Positions 44,825-53,526 of a stretch of 64,000 bases of DNA are shown here, in pieces. Location: assembly GCF_021440085.1 (NCBI RefSeq), contig NZ_JAKCPW010000014.1, positions 62,001 to 126,000 of the forward strand, given 5' to 3'. The DNA is from Dyadobacter sp. CY261. Its GTDB lineage: Bacteria; Bacteroidota; Bacteroidia; Cytophagales; Spirosomataceae. Below the pieces are notes generated by a model that worked only from the letters and a program-made list of their open reading frames with translations, was not told the origin of the DNA and did not search any database. The first letter of the stretch is position 1; each line of letters begins with the position of its first letter. Position numbers and translations under genes: made by a program.

Positions 44825-45850
44825 ATGGAAAAAACTATATCGAAATATACCTTTTTCGAGTACCTGGCCGGTCGGGCCAATCCGCTCGAAAGGCAGCTTG
44901 TGGAGGACTGGATTGTCCAAAAACAGAATGCCGACCTATTTCACCAATGGCTATTGGAATATGAAACGAAATGCCCTCAGTTTATCCCCGACCAAGACAC
45001 GGCGCTTGAAAATTTGCTTCTCCGCCTAAATTCGACAATGGAACAGGTGGAGGAAGGGAGGAAGGAGGAAGGGGAGGAAGAAGAACGCGAGGAGCGTACT
45101 CCTTTCTGGCTTGGGCGGCGTAGTAACCGGTTTTGGCTAGCGGCGGCCTCGGTGACATTGCTGGTGAGCTGCGGCTGGTGGTTTCGCGATCCGCTACAAT
45201 ACAAATCCTACCAAACGGCTTACGGGCAAACCACCGATGTTTACCTCGAAGACGGAAGCCGTGTAGCTTTAAATTCAAACTCTACATTAAAGGTCCCGCG
45301 GCTCGGTTTCTGGGGCGATGTGCGCGAAGTGGGCCTGGCAGGCGAAGCCGAATTTTCAGTAAGCCATACCATTGATCATAAGCGCTTTGTGGTCAAAACT
45401 TCGGAAAAATTTCAGGTCGAAGTGCTGGGTACCACATTTTCGGTATTCGCAAGGCCGAGAGGCACCAAAGTGGCGTTGAAATCCGGCAGCGTCCGCATCG
45501 ATTATTCGCAAAACAATCGGCGCAGGGAAGTGATGATGGAGCCGGGTGACCTGGCGTTCCTGGATCAGGAAGGCGCCGTACAACTGGAACGTAAGCAGGA
45601 CATTAAAACATTTGCGCCCTGGACCGAACAGCGCTATGTGTTCAACGGAACGCCTGTAAAGGAAATCCTTGCGATGATCGAGGAGAACTTCGGTCAGAAG
45701 GTAAGCCTCTCGGACCCGAACATTGCCCTGCGGTCGATTACGGGCAATTTCAAAACTAAAAATGCGGAAGAACTTTTGAAGACGATCTCGGAGGTGCTCG
45801 ATCTCAGGGTCGAGCAAAATGGCGCTACAATCCTTTTAACGAACAATTAA
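44825..45850 (+). CDS. FecR-family anti-sigma factor of PUL 3
   Basis: A 341-residue membrane anti-sigma factor. The N-terminal cytoplasmic domain (FFEYLAGRANPLERQLVEDW) is followed by a polyglutamate linker (about residues 77-94, from a purine repeat), one membrane segment (FWLAAASVTLLVSCGWWF), the FecR domain (DVYLEDGSRVALNSNSTLKV, EVLGTTFSVFARP) and the short C-terminal domain (YVFNGTPVKEILAMIEENFG). The frame extends back to a TTG at 44774, but ATG 44825 fits better. It controls the sigma factor upstream and senses the SusC STN domain downstream. Confidence 0.9.
   Translation: MEKTISKYTFFEYLAGRANPLERQLVEDWIVQKQNADLFHQWLLEYETKCPQFIPDQDTALENLLLRLNSTMEQVEEGRKEEGEEEEREERTPFWLGRRSNRFWLAAASVTLLVSCGWWFRDPLQYKSYQTAYGQTTDVYLEDGSRVALNSNSTLKVPRLGFWGDVREVGLAGEAEFSVSHTIDHKRFVVKTSEKFQVEVLGTTFSVFARPRGTKVALKSGSVRIDYSQNNRRREVMMEPGDLAFLDQEGAVQLERKQDIKTFAPWTEQRYVFNGTPVKEILAMIEENFGQKVSLSDPNIALRSITGNFKTKNAEELLKTISEVLDLRVEQNGATILLTNN
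45051..45093. repeat. In-frame purine repeat encoding the acidic linker of FecR (PUL 3)
   Basis: GGAGGAAGGGAGGAAGGAGG and following GGGGAGGAAGAAGAACGCGA encode a run rich in Glu with Lys, Arg and Gly just before the membrane span. The unit resembles the GGAGGAA heptamer of the repeat at 42078. Confidence 0.7.
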
Positions 45851-45869
45851 TTATCCAAACCAATTGATT

Positions 45870-48800
45870 ATGAATCTAACGCTATCAGCCAAGCAATGGG
45901 TGGCGATCGGGATTGTGTTGATGACACAATCGTCCCTGGTCGTGCAATCCCAGGTCATTGCCTTCGCATCGATGCCGTCCAAGCAAACTGCTTCCATCGG
46001 ACAGGAGATGAAGCTCAAAAACGTGCTCCTGGACCTGCAACGGCATTACGGGGTGGAAATCATGTTTGAAGACCGTCTGGTAGGCTCCGTGAACGTTGCT
46101 TCGACCAATCTGGATTTCAATCAGCCAATAGAAAAAAACCTTGATTTGTTGCTACGCCAGAACGGCCTGAAATACAAAAGAACACGCAAGAATACATTCG
46201 TCATTACAGAAGGCAAGGCCAAGGAGACGACGAAAGAGAAGGAGGGTAAGGATGAAGCAATGGCATTGCCAGACTCGCAGCAGGTACTGGAAAACCCGAC
46301 GGAATCAACGCTGTTGGCACATGCAGTGGACCGGGCGGTAAAAGGCAATGTTACCGACGAGGCCGGAGCGGCCCTTCCCGGTGTGAGCGTCGTGTTGAAA
46401 GGTACCCAACGCGGTACTTCCACCGGTGCTGCGGGGGAGTTTAGCCTCGACATTCCTGATGGCGGGCAGCAGGTGCTGGTATTTAGCTTTGTGGGTTACA
46501 AATCAAAGGAAGTGGCGGTTGGAAACCAATCGGCACTGAATGTAACACTGGCCCCGGACGAGAATGCATTGGAAGAAGTGGTGGTGGTGGGTTATGGTAC
46601 TGTTAAAAAATCTGACCTTACCGGTGCTGTCGGGACCCTCAAAGCGGAAGTCTTGCAGGAACGCCCTGCTTCCTCTTTGAACCAAGGACTGTCGGGCCGC
46701 ATTACTGGGGTGAACGTGTCGTCCAACTCGGGCCGTCCAGGTGGCCGCGCCAACATACGCATTCGCGGAGCCAGCTCTATCAGTGTTTCAAACAACCCTC
46801 TTTATGTAATCGACGGTGTGATCCTGAATGCCTTTACCCTTCAGAACGGCAGTACACCGATCGACTACCTCAACCCGAACGATATCGCGTCCATCGAGGT
46901 GTTGAAAGACGCTTCATCAACGGCTATTTACGGTGCACGGGGTGCCAACGGAGTTATTCTCGTTACCACCAAGCGCGGTACATCCGGGGGCGGAAGAGTT
47001 ACTTATGATTCCGATTTCAGCATCGGCGTAGCTCCCCGCAAGTTATCCGTATTGAATTCAAAGGAATTCTTGCAAGTGGAAGAAACGCTTTATGCCAACG
47101 CGGCCAAATACGATCCCGTGGGCTGGGCGACCGGTACCAAATACACCGATCCGAAGCTGAAACGCACCAATCCGTTGCTTTTCGATTCGAGCGGTAATCC
47201 ACTGTACGATACCGACTGGCAGAAAGAGACTTTCCAGAAAGCGTTTACCCAAAACCATCAGCTGGGTTTCACCGGTGGAAACGAAAAGGGCAGCTTCGGT
47301 GCGTTCCTGAACTACCGTAATGAGAATGGTATTATCAAGGAATCCTGGCAGAAACGCTTCTCAGGCCGTTTTGTATTTGATTCACAAATCAAAAGCTGGC
47401 TGAAAGTAGGGGGTACGCTCGGGTATACCGATCAGAATGAAAAGCAGATCGACCAGTTGGATGGTGGTGGTATTACCGCCATGCGGCAGGTACTGGAAGC
47501 ATTGCCGATCATCCCGGTGAAGTACCCGGACGGTAAATGGGCCAGCAACCGCGATTATCCAGGTATGGAAGGCGGAGACAGCCCGTTGCGCGTCGTGAAC
47601 GAGCGTCTCTATTACCTGAAAACACAAACCATGCTGGGTAATATGTATGCGAACATCCGTCTTGCCGACGGTTTGGACCTGCGTTCTACGGTTGGTGCCA
47701 ATGTTATCAACCAGCGTAACGACTATTTCGCTGCGGCGGGCTTGCAGTACATTACCAGCAATGGCGAAGCGTGGGTGGTCAATAACCGGTTCAATTCCTG
47801 GCAGTTTGAAAACTACCTGACCTACGTCAAAGACTTTGGTAAAATCCATTCGATCAATGCTATGGTTGGTTTGTCCTGGCAGCACGTCGATCGGTTCGAT
47901 AACCAGGCACGAAGCCAGAACTTTACGGATACTTACTTCCAGTATAATAACCTCAGCGCAGGTGCCATCGCGGTGGCTCCTACCTCGAACGCGCAAGCTT
48001 ACGGTTTGAACTCCTATTTCGCCAGGATCAATTACAGCCTGATGAACAAGTACCTCGTTACTTTCACAGGCCGTATGGATGGTTCGTCGAAATTCGGTGA
48101 AGCCAACCGATACGCATTCTTCCCATCGGCGGCTTTGGCATGGCGTGTGAATGAAGAGGAATTCCTGAAAAACTCGAACTCGATTTCCAACCTCAAAATC
48201 CGTGCAAGTTATGGTGCTACCGGTAACTCGGAAATTCCTGCCTACCGCGCACTTGCGGGGCTGGCAAGCTCGGATGTCATCTTTGGAGGTACCCGTAACA
48301 TCGGGATCGGCGTAGGCCGGATGTCGAACTCGAACCTGCAATGGGAAAAAACACAGCAAGTGGATTTCGGGGTAGAATTGGGGCTGTTCCAGAACCGCGT
48401 CAGTTTCGAACTCGACCTGTACCGCAGAAAAGTGAACAAAATGTTGCTGGACGCGCCACTTCCATCGAGCAGCGGCTACACGAGCATTTTTACCAATGTC
48501 GGCAGTATGGAAAACAAAGGGGTTGAATTTGCCATCAACTCGACCAATATTAAAGCCGGTGATTTCTCTTGGAGCACTACCTTCAATATTTCTGTAAACA
48601 AAAACAAAGTATTGGCGCTTTCGGGTGGCAGTGATATCTTCTCGGGTGCTACGGTTATCCGCGTAGGCGAACCGGTGGGTTCATTCTTCGGACGTGTACA
48701 TCAGGGCACCTGGTCCACTTCGGAAGCAGAGCAGGCCAAAAAATACAATATGTTGCCAGGTGATGTTAAATACGCGGATCTGAACAACGATGGCGCGATC

Positions 48801-49334
48801 AACGATAACGACCGCACGATCATCGGTAAAGGTATCCCCGATGGCTTCGGTACATTCCTGAACACATTCACGTATAAACAATGGTCGCTGACCGTCGATT
48901 TGCAATACATGTACGGCAACGACGTGCTCGACAGAAGTATCCACTCGGCTGAGGACCGCCAGGGTATCGCGAACAGCTATAAAACGGTGTTGAATGCATG
49001 GACAGAAACCAACCAGAACACGCCGATCGCGCAGGTTCGTCCGATCAACGCCTATTATACCACCAACAACGACAGCCACAAGGTAACCGACGCTTCGTTC
49101 ATCCGCGGACGTAACCTTTTGTTGGCCTATGTTTTCCCGGCCAGTGTAGTTTCGAAAATGAAGCTGGACCGTCTGAGAGCTTATGCGTCCGTTCAGAACT
49201 TCTTTGTGTCAACCAAATACAAAGGTTTTGACCCAGAGGTGTCCAACTCAGGATCGCCATTCGATCAGGGATTTGGTTTGTATGACTATCCGAAGCCAAG
49301 AGTATTTATGGTTGGCTTGAATATCGGTTTATAA
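45870..49334 (+). CDS. SusC/RagA-family TonB-linked outer-membrane transporter (PUL 3)
   Basis: An 1154-residue transporter. ATG 45870 (MNLTLSAKQWVAIGIVLM) is used instead of the TTG six bases earlier. The signal peptide is followed by the STN domain (about 45-115, EMKLKNVLLDLQRHYGVEIM), a charged linker rich in Lys and Glu, a carboxypeptidase-regulatory domain (about 150-220, VKGNVTDEAGAALPGVSVVL), EEVVVVGYGTV, the plug (IASIEVLKDASSTAIYGARG) and a barrel ending FMVGLNIGL. It starts 19 bases after the FecR gene, so unlike PULs 1 and 2 there is no long leader. No glycosidase follows the SusD gene. Confidence 0.95.
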   Translation: MNLTLSAKQWVAIGIVLMTQSSLVVQSQVIAFASMPSKQTASIGQEMKLKNVLLDLQRHYGVEIMFEDRLVGSVNVASTNLDFNQPIEKNLDLLLRQNGLKYKRTRKNTFVITEGKAKETTKEKEGKDEAMALPDSQQVLENPTESTLLAHAVDRAVKGNVTDEAGAALPGVSVVLKGTQRGTSTGAAGEFSLDIPDGGQQVLVFSFVGYKSKEVAVGNQSALNVTLAPDENALEEVVVVGYGTVKKSDLTGAVGTLKAEVLQERPASSLNQGLSGRITGVNVSSNSGRPGGRANIRIRGASSISVSNNPLYVIDGVILNAFTLQNGSTPIDYLNPNDIASIEVLKDASSTAIYGARGANGVILVTTKRGTSGGGRVTYDSDFSIGVAPRKLSVLNSKEFLQVEETLYANAAKYDPVGWATGTKYTDPKLKRTNPLLFDSSGNPLYDTDWQKETFQKAFTQNHQLGFTGGNEKGSFGAFLNYRNENGIIKESWQKRFSGRFVFDSQIKSWLKVGGTLGYTDQNEKQIDQLDGGGITAMRQVLEALPIIPVKYPDGKWASNRDYPGMEGGDSPLRVVNERLYYLKTQTMLGNMYANIRLADGLDLRSTVGANVINQRNDYFAAAGLQYITSNGEAWVVNNRFNSWQFENYLTYVKDFGKIHSINAMVGLSWQHVDRFDNQARSQNFTDTYFQYNNLSAGAIAVAPTSNAQAYGLNSYFARINYSLMNKYLVTFTGRMDGSSKFGEANRYAFFPSAALAWRVNEEEFLKNSNSISNLKIRASYGATGNSEIPAYRALAGLASSDVIFGGTRNIGIGVGRMSNSNLQWEKTQQVDFGVELGLFQNRVSFELDLYRRKVNKMLLDAPLPSSSGYTSIFTNVGSMENKGVEFAINSTNIKAGDFSWSTTFNISVNKNKVLALSGGSDIFSGATVIRVGEPVGSFFGRVHQGTWSTSEAEQAKKYNMLPGDVKYADLNNDGAINDNDRTIIGKGIPDGFGTFLNTFTYKQWSLTVDLQYMYGNDVLDRSIHSAEDRQGIANSYKTVLNAWTETNQNTPIAQVRPINAYYTTNNDSHKVTDASFIRGRNLLLAYVFPASVVSKMKLDRLRAYASVQNFFVSTKYKGFDPEVSNSGSPFDQGFGLYDYPKPRVFMVGLNIGL

Positions 49335-49361
49335 TAAAATTGACTCTTACCGAAGACAACA

Positions 49362-50861
49362 ATGAGAATCATATCAAAGAAAATCGGATTGCTCGCAATG
49401 CTGAGCTTATTCGGAGCGACGAGTTGCTCCGACTTCCTGGACGAGTCCGACCCCAGTAACTTCACCGAAGAGAATTATTTTACGCGTCCGGAACATGCGC
49501 GGAGCTCTGTAAACGCCATCTATTTCCCATTGCGTGAACCAATGGTAAGCGGTTTTGGCGGAGGGACGTGGATGATGCCCGAGTTTGCTACCGGTTTGGC
49601 CGGGACTGACCTTGGACAGGCCGTGAACAGCTACTTTATCAAGGATCTGCGAAATACTTCCGACAATTCCTATGGCCAGACCTACTGGACCCAGTATTAC
49701 AAAGGAATTGCAGGTGCCAACTTGTCTCTTGCCAGGATCCCCGGAATTACGATGGATGCCGCCGAAATGAAGCGGGTGCTGGGCGAAGCCTATTTTCTTC
49801 GCGCATTCTACTACTTCCAACTGGTGCAGATGTTTGGCAATATTCCGCTGATAACCGAGCCCGTGAGCCTGCAATCGGAGCAGTTACGCCCTAATGCTGC
49901 CACACCGGAAGCGGTTTATACCCTGATCGTGGAAGATTTGAAGGCTGCCGAAGCATCGGGGCTTCCGATGAGCGAAAACAGTGGTAAGGTGACGCTCGGG
50001 GCGGTGAAATCGCTGCTGGCGAAGGTTTATCTTACAATGGCAGGTTATCCGCTGCAAAAAGGTGCTGCATATTATGATCTGGCTGCGAAAAAAGCGGAGG
50101 AAGTGATCGATTCGAAGCAATTTAAATTGTTTGCCAGCTATGACGACCTGCACAATCCCGCGAAGAAGAATATTGAAGAAAACATCTTCATGATCCAGTA
50201 CAAAACCGGGCTGATCGCCTCGGGCTGGCAGGTTTCCATTATTCCCTATAACAAGAACATCTCGGCGTATTCCGATGAAACGGGTGGTATTTATGCGACC
50301 GGCGATTTTGTGAAGTCGTATGAGGCCAATGATTTGCGTGCGAAAGAGAAACAGTTCTTTTTTACAAAATTCACTAACGAATCCGATCGCAACAAAGAAG
50401 TGGATCTGGGTGGGTATTTCATCTATAAACACTTCGATAACGTGGCGCAAACCAGTAGCGCAAACAGCGACCTGAACTGGTCGGTGCTCCGCTACGCCGA
50501 TGTGTTGCTGATGTATGCAGAAGCTTCGAATGAGGTGGGAGGGCCATCGGCTAAGGCTTACGAAGCTGTGAATGCCATTCGTACGCGGGCACAGTTGCCT
50601 GCATTGACCGGTCTGACAAAAGACACATTCCGCGAGGCGGTCTGGAAGGAGCGTTGGCATGAGCTGTGCTTCGAAAACATCACATGGTTCGATATGGCAC
50701 GCCTTCGGAAGGCATTTAATGTGAAGACAAAGAAATTTGATAATTACGTAGGCCACACATTTTCCTACGGTCCAACTTTGTCAGCCCGCGAATTACTTTT
50801 CCCTATTCCAACAGCCGAAATTCGTAACAATACAAATCTGAAACAAAACGACGGATATTAG
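49362..50861 (+). CDS. SusD/RagB-family glycan-binding lipoprotein (PUL 3)
   Basis: A 499-residue lipoprotein (signal to LSLFGATSC, lipobox cysteine followed by SDFLDESD). SusD motifs are FTEENYFTRPEHARSSVNAI, LGEAYFLRAFYYFQLVQMFG, RYADVLLMYAEASNEVGG and WKERWHELCFENITWFDMAR. It caps the PUL 3 SusC. The operon ends after it at a strong hairpin, so degradation enzymes for this ligand must be encoded elsewhere, or in PUL 1 or 2. Confidence 0.93.
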   Translation: MRIISKKIGLLAMLSLFGATSCSDFLDESDPSNFTEENYFTRPEHARSSVNAIYFPLREPMVSGFGGGTWMMPEFATGLAGTDLGQAVNSYFIKDLRNTSDNSYGQTYWTQYYKGIAGANLSLARIPGITMDAAEMKRVLGEAYFLRAFYYFQLVQMFGNIPLITEPVSLQSEQLRPNAATPEAVYTLIVEDLKAAEASGLPMSENSGKVTLGAVKSLLAKVYLTMAGYPLQKGAAYYDLAAKKAEEVIDSKQFKLFASYDDLHNPAKKNIEENIFMIQYKTGLIASGWQVSIIPYNKNISAYSDETGGIYATGDFVKSYEANDLRAKEKQFFFTKFTNESDRNKEVDLGGYFIYKHFDNVAQTSSANSDLNWSVLRYADVLLMYAEASNEVGGPSAKAYEAVNAIRTRAQLPALTGLTKDTFREAVWKERWHELCFENITWFDMARLRKAFNVKTKKFDNYVGHTFSYGPTLSARELLFPIPTAEIRNNTNLKQNDGY

Positions 50862-50913
50862 CAGAACAGGTTAAGATTAAACTCAGTCAGTTTAATAGTA
50901 GATAGTAAAATAG

Positions 50914-50943
50914 ATAAGCCGTCGGAGTTTTCCGGCGGCTTAT
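50914..50943 (+). terminator. Terminator between PUL 3 and the phytase gene
   Basis: ATAAGCCGTCGGA (50914-50926) pairs with TCCGGCGGCTTAT (50931-50943), loop 4, followed by TTGTATTT. It lies between convergent genes and may serve both strands. Confidence 0.85.
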
Positions 50944-50980
50944 TTGTATTTGGGAAAGTTAAAAAACGCTACATAAATGC

Positions 50981-52075
50981 TTACTTAGTTGCTTTCAAAT
51001 ACCCCCCGGCAATATCTTCCCAGCGGTAGAGGTGGAAAGTCTTGTCGTCGCTCATGACTACGAACAGGCCGTTTCGGAACTGTGCATTGAGGGGAACGGA
51101 AACAACTTCGGAGCCATCGCTGTGGCTGGCTTTGACGGTGACTTTTCTTAACAAAGGATGCCCATGGGGCTTGCCGGCTGTGCCTTCGCGAGGGAATAGC
51201 TGGAAACTGTTGGCGCCCTGGTCGGATACGAGAATGTACCCGGTGCTGTCTGTGAGCTGGTAAATGGAAATTCCTTCGTGATCCTCGGTAAAACCATTCG
51301 TGGCAAACAAGGCCAGTTCTTCATCGCCTTTTTCAGGATCGGCGTAATATTTGCGGACACCTTTGCCTTCATCAGAATAATACACGTAGCCTAGCTGGTC
51401 GTCGACAGCAATGGCTTCAATTTCTTTTAACCCACTATACTTTCCGAACTTACGGACAAGGGAGGCTTTCACCTGGCCCTTACCATTATCTTCCAGTGCA
51501 TATTGCCAAAGGTAAGTGCCATTGGTAGGGCCTGATTTGCGGCCTACGATGGCGTAAATTTTGCCTGATTTGTTTTTGTAAAGCGCAATGCCCATCAAAT
51601 CACGTACATTTTCACCCGTTTCTCCCACGAACACTTCGATTCCACCGTTGTCGATAGGCTTCATGTCGGGCACGCTGTAAATACGTAGCTTGTGCGTGAA
51701 GCGCTCGGTGGTTACGGCGATGTCGGTGGGTTTGCCTTCCAGCATCAGCCCATATTCAATGTCGACGTTATCGGGGCGTTTCAAGCCCGTCACGGATTTG
51801 TCTTTCTGCAATTTGCCTTGCAGGTCAAAAACGTACAAGCCGCCATCCTGGTCCTTGTCGGTGCCAATGATCAGGCTTTGGGCAGGGTCGGCCGGGTTGA
51901 TCCAGATCGCTGGATCGTCGGTATCATGGGCGACGGTATCGGTGATGAAAACCGGCTGGATGATCGGGCTGATCGTGTCAGCTTTGGCAGATTGGATGGG
52001 GCTGTTTTGATGGGACTGGCAGGCAATGAAGAATGCGGCCAGACCGATAACGGCCAAGAATAAGAATGCTTTCAC
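50981..52075 (-). CDS. Beta-propeller phytase-like lipoprotein (3-phytase)
   Basis: A 364-residue lipoprotein (signal to GLAAFFIAC). It follows the beta-propeller phytase pattern: DTDDPAIWINPADPAQSLII, GTDKDQDGGLYVFDL, GKPTDIAVTTE, EAIAVDDQLGYVYYSDEGKG and a late DHEGISIYQLTDSTGYILVS with DQGANSFQLF. The many surface aspartates and glutamates are those that bind calcium and phosphate in this family. It should release phosphate from phytate at the outer surface or in the periplasm. It is the last gene of a minus-strand run with a TonB receptor and a beta-helix lipoprotein, but a REP-like palindrome lies between. Confidence 0.88.
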   Translation of the reverse strand: MKAFLFLAVIGLAAFFIACQSHQNSPIQSAKADTISPIIQPVFITDTVAHDTDDPAIWINPADPAQSLIIGTDKDQDGGLYVFDLQGKLQKDKSVTGLKRPDNVDIEYGLMLEGKPTDIAVTTERFTHKLRIYSVPDMKPIDNGGIEVFVGETGENVRDLMGIALYKNKSGKIYAIVGRKSGPTNGTYLWQYALEDNGKGQVKASLVRKFGKYSGLKEIEAIAVDDQLGYVYYSDEGKGVRKYYADPEKGDEELALFATNGFTEDHEGISIYQLTDSTGYILVSDQGANSFQLFPREGTAGKPHGHPLLRKVTVKASHSDGSEVVSVPLNAQFRNGLFVVMSDDKTFHLYRWEDIAGGYLKATK

Positions 52076-52096
52076 TGGTGTTAGAATAATGTAGAT

Positions 52097-52207
52097 TGTA
52101 CCGAACTGAAAATGTCATGTTGAGCGAACGGGGCCGCCCGGCGGTCGAAACATCGTGCGATGATGTTTCGGCTGCGCTCAACATGACATTGCATCATGCC
52201 TGGTACA
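52097..52207. repeat. REP-like palindrome with 16-bp perfect arms and an inserted GC-rich 15-mer
   Basis: AATGTCATGTTGAGCG (52111-52126) is the perfect inverse of CGCTCAACATGACATT (52175-52190). An inner pair CGAAACATC (52146-52154) and GATGTTTCG (52162-52170) and an outer pair TGTACC/GGTACA (52097-52102, 52202-52207) extend it. The left arm carries 15 extra bases (CGGGGCCGCCCGGCG) relative to the right. It lies between the beta-helix and phytase genes and could terminate or stabilise transcripts. Confidence 0.9.
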
Positions 52208-52224
52208 CTTTATTTGAATAAAAA

Positions 52225-53502
52225 TTACTTAACACCCAATGCCCCGATGTAGTCGGCAGGGGCCGGCGATTTGTAGGTCACGCCGTTGAGGACGAGGCCG
52301 TCTGCATACAGGCGGGTGAAGCTCGTCTTACCTTTGCCAAGGGCCGGTGAACCGGCTTGCAAATGGAAATCCCACGCAGTGTTGAAAGTGGCGTTTTTGT
52401 TGTCGGTAGTCAATGGGTAGTTGACGAATTTAGGATCGTTGTCACCCACTTTGGTAGAAACAATGTCGTTCACACCTTTCAAAATTTCGACCGACGGCTG
52501 GAATTGTTTCACGCCTTCTTCCGTAGCACCATAATACAATGTGTTGGCGATTACCGAGCGGGCATCCACAGATTTGTCTAAATTCTCTTTTTTGATACCA
52601 AAGCGGTCGTTTGCCAGCAGGTTGTTGTAAAGATCGGCACGAACACCTTTTTCAAGCCAGATTGACCCACCTTTCGTAGTAGGCCTTCTCCAACCTGCAT
52701 TGATAATCGTGTTGTTATAACCTACGATATAAGCCTGGGGCGTGCGGTCGCCGCTGTTGGAGAGTTTCAAAGCATTGGTATTAGGGCTGTAAACCACGTT
52801 GAAAGCGACATCAGCCTGTACTCCCGACTTGATGTTGATTGCGTCACCACCTGATACACCGGTTGTATAAAATGTGTTGTTTGCGACGATCACTTTACCA
52901 CCTTCGATATAAAAACCATCTTCATTGAAGTTACGGATGGTGCTGCTCACAACCACCAGCTTTCCATTTATATTGGGATAATACAAAACCGGCACGTGCT
53001 CGCCCGCGGCAGCTTTGTACAAACCGGCCTTCACCGACGGGGACTCTTCGGTCGTTACCGCACCGCCGTATTCAAGGATGGTGTTGCTCAATACAAATTC
53101 AGCAGAATTAGGGCCGGCGATCAATCCGCCCCAAAGGTTACCGAACTGGTTCCCGGCTGTTTTCCAGGCATCAGGAACGGTGAATTTAACAGGTGCAGCG
53201 GCAGTTCCGAGGCTGTACAAATTCCCTTTTACCACTACTTCGGGTTTGATCACCGAGTCGCTGAAAAGTACGGTCACGCCTTCTTCGATGGTCAGGGATT
53301 TGCCTTCGGGAACTTGGATGTGGCCGGTTACTTTGTAGGTGTTACCTTTGGTCCAGGTGCCGGATACTTCGCCGGCTACCGATTGCTCCGTTGGCGCTGG
53401 GTCTACGGGCGTCGGTTCATCTTTGTCGTCGCTGCAACCGGTGATCAGAAATGCCGCGAGGGCCGAAAGCATAAATAATTGTTTCATTTTGAAATTGTTC
53501 AT
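52225..53502 (-). CDS. Right-handed beta-helix lipoprotein
   Basis: A 425-residue predicted lipoprotein (MKQLFMLSALAAFLITGC preceded by five residues from the ATG at 53502; a start at 53487 is equally possible). After an acidic, proline-rich linker come repeated short strands typical of a parallel beta-helix (LTIEEGVTVLFSDSVIKPE, LVVVSSTIRNFNEDGFYIEG, VIVANNTFYTTGVSGGDAIN, ADLYNNLLANDRFGIKKEN). No catalytic motif is recognised. It is encoded 24 bases after the TonB receptor and is likely a surface partner of it, perhaps ligand binding in the phytate or phosphate locus. Confidence 0.75.
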   Translation of the reverse strand: MNNFKMKQLFMLSALAAFLITGCSDDKDEPTPVDPAPTEQSVAGEVSGTWTKGNTYKVTGHIQVPEGKSLTIEEGVTVLFSDSVIKPEVVVKGNLYSLGTAAAPVKFTVPDAWKTAGNQFGNLWGGLIAGPNSAEFVLSNTILEYGGAVTTEESPSVKAGLYKAAAGEHVPVLYYPNINGKLVVVSSTIRNFNEDGFYIEGGKVIVANNTFYTTGVSGGDAINIKSGVQADVAFNVVYSPNTNALKLSNSGDRTPQAYIVGYNNTIINAGWRRPTTKGGSIWLEKGVRADLYNNLLANDRFGIKKENLDKSVDARSVIANTLYYGATEEGVKQFQPSVEILKGVNDIVSTKVGDNDPKFVNYPLTTDNKNATFNTAWDFHLQAGSPALGKGKTSFTRLYADGLVLNGVTYKSPAPADYIGALGVK

Positions 53503-53526
53503 GAGATTTAAAATTTTGATGACTGA

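Noticed and set aside
47382..48359. 325-codon open frame on the minus strand opposite susC of PUL 3
   Set aside because: It has no recognisable domain and mirrors the codon pattern of the real transporter gene on the other strand. The same applies to 30461-31339 and 49884-50756.
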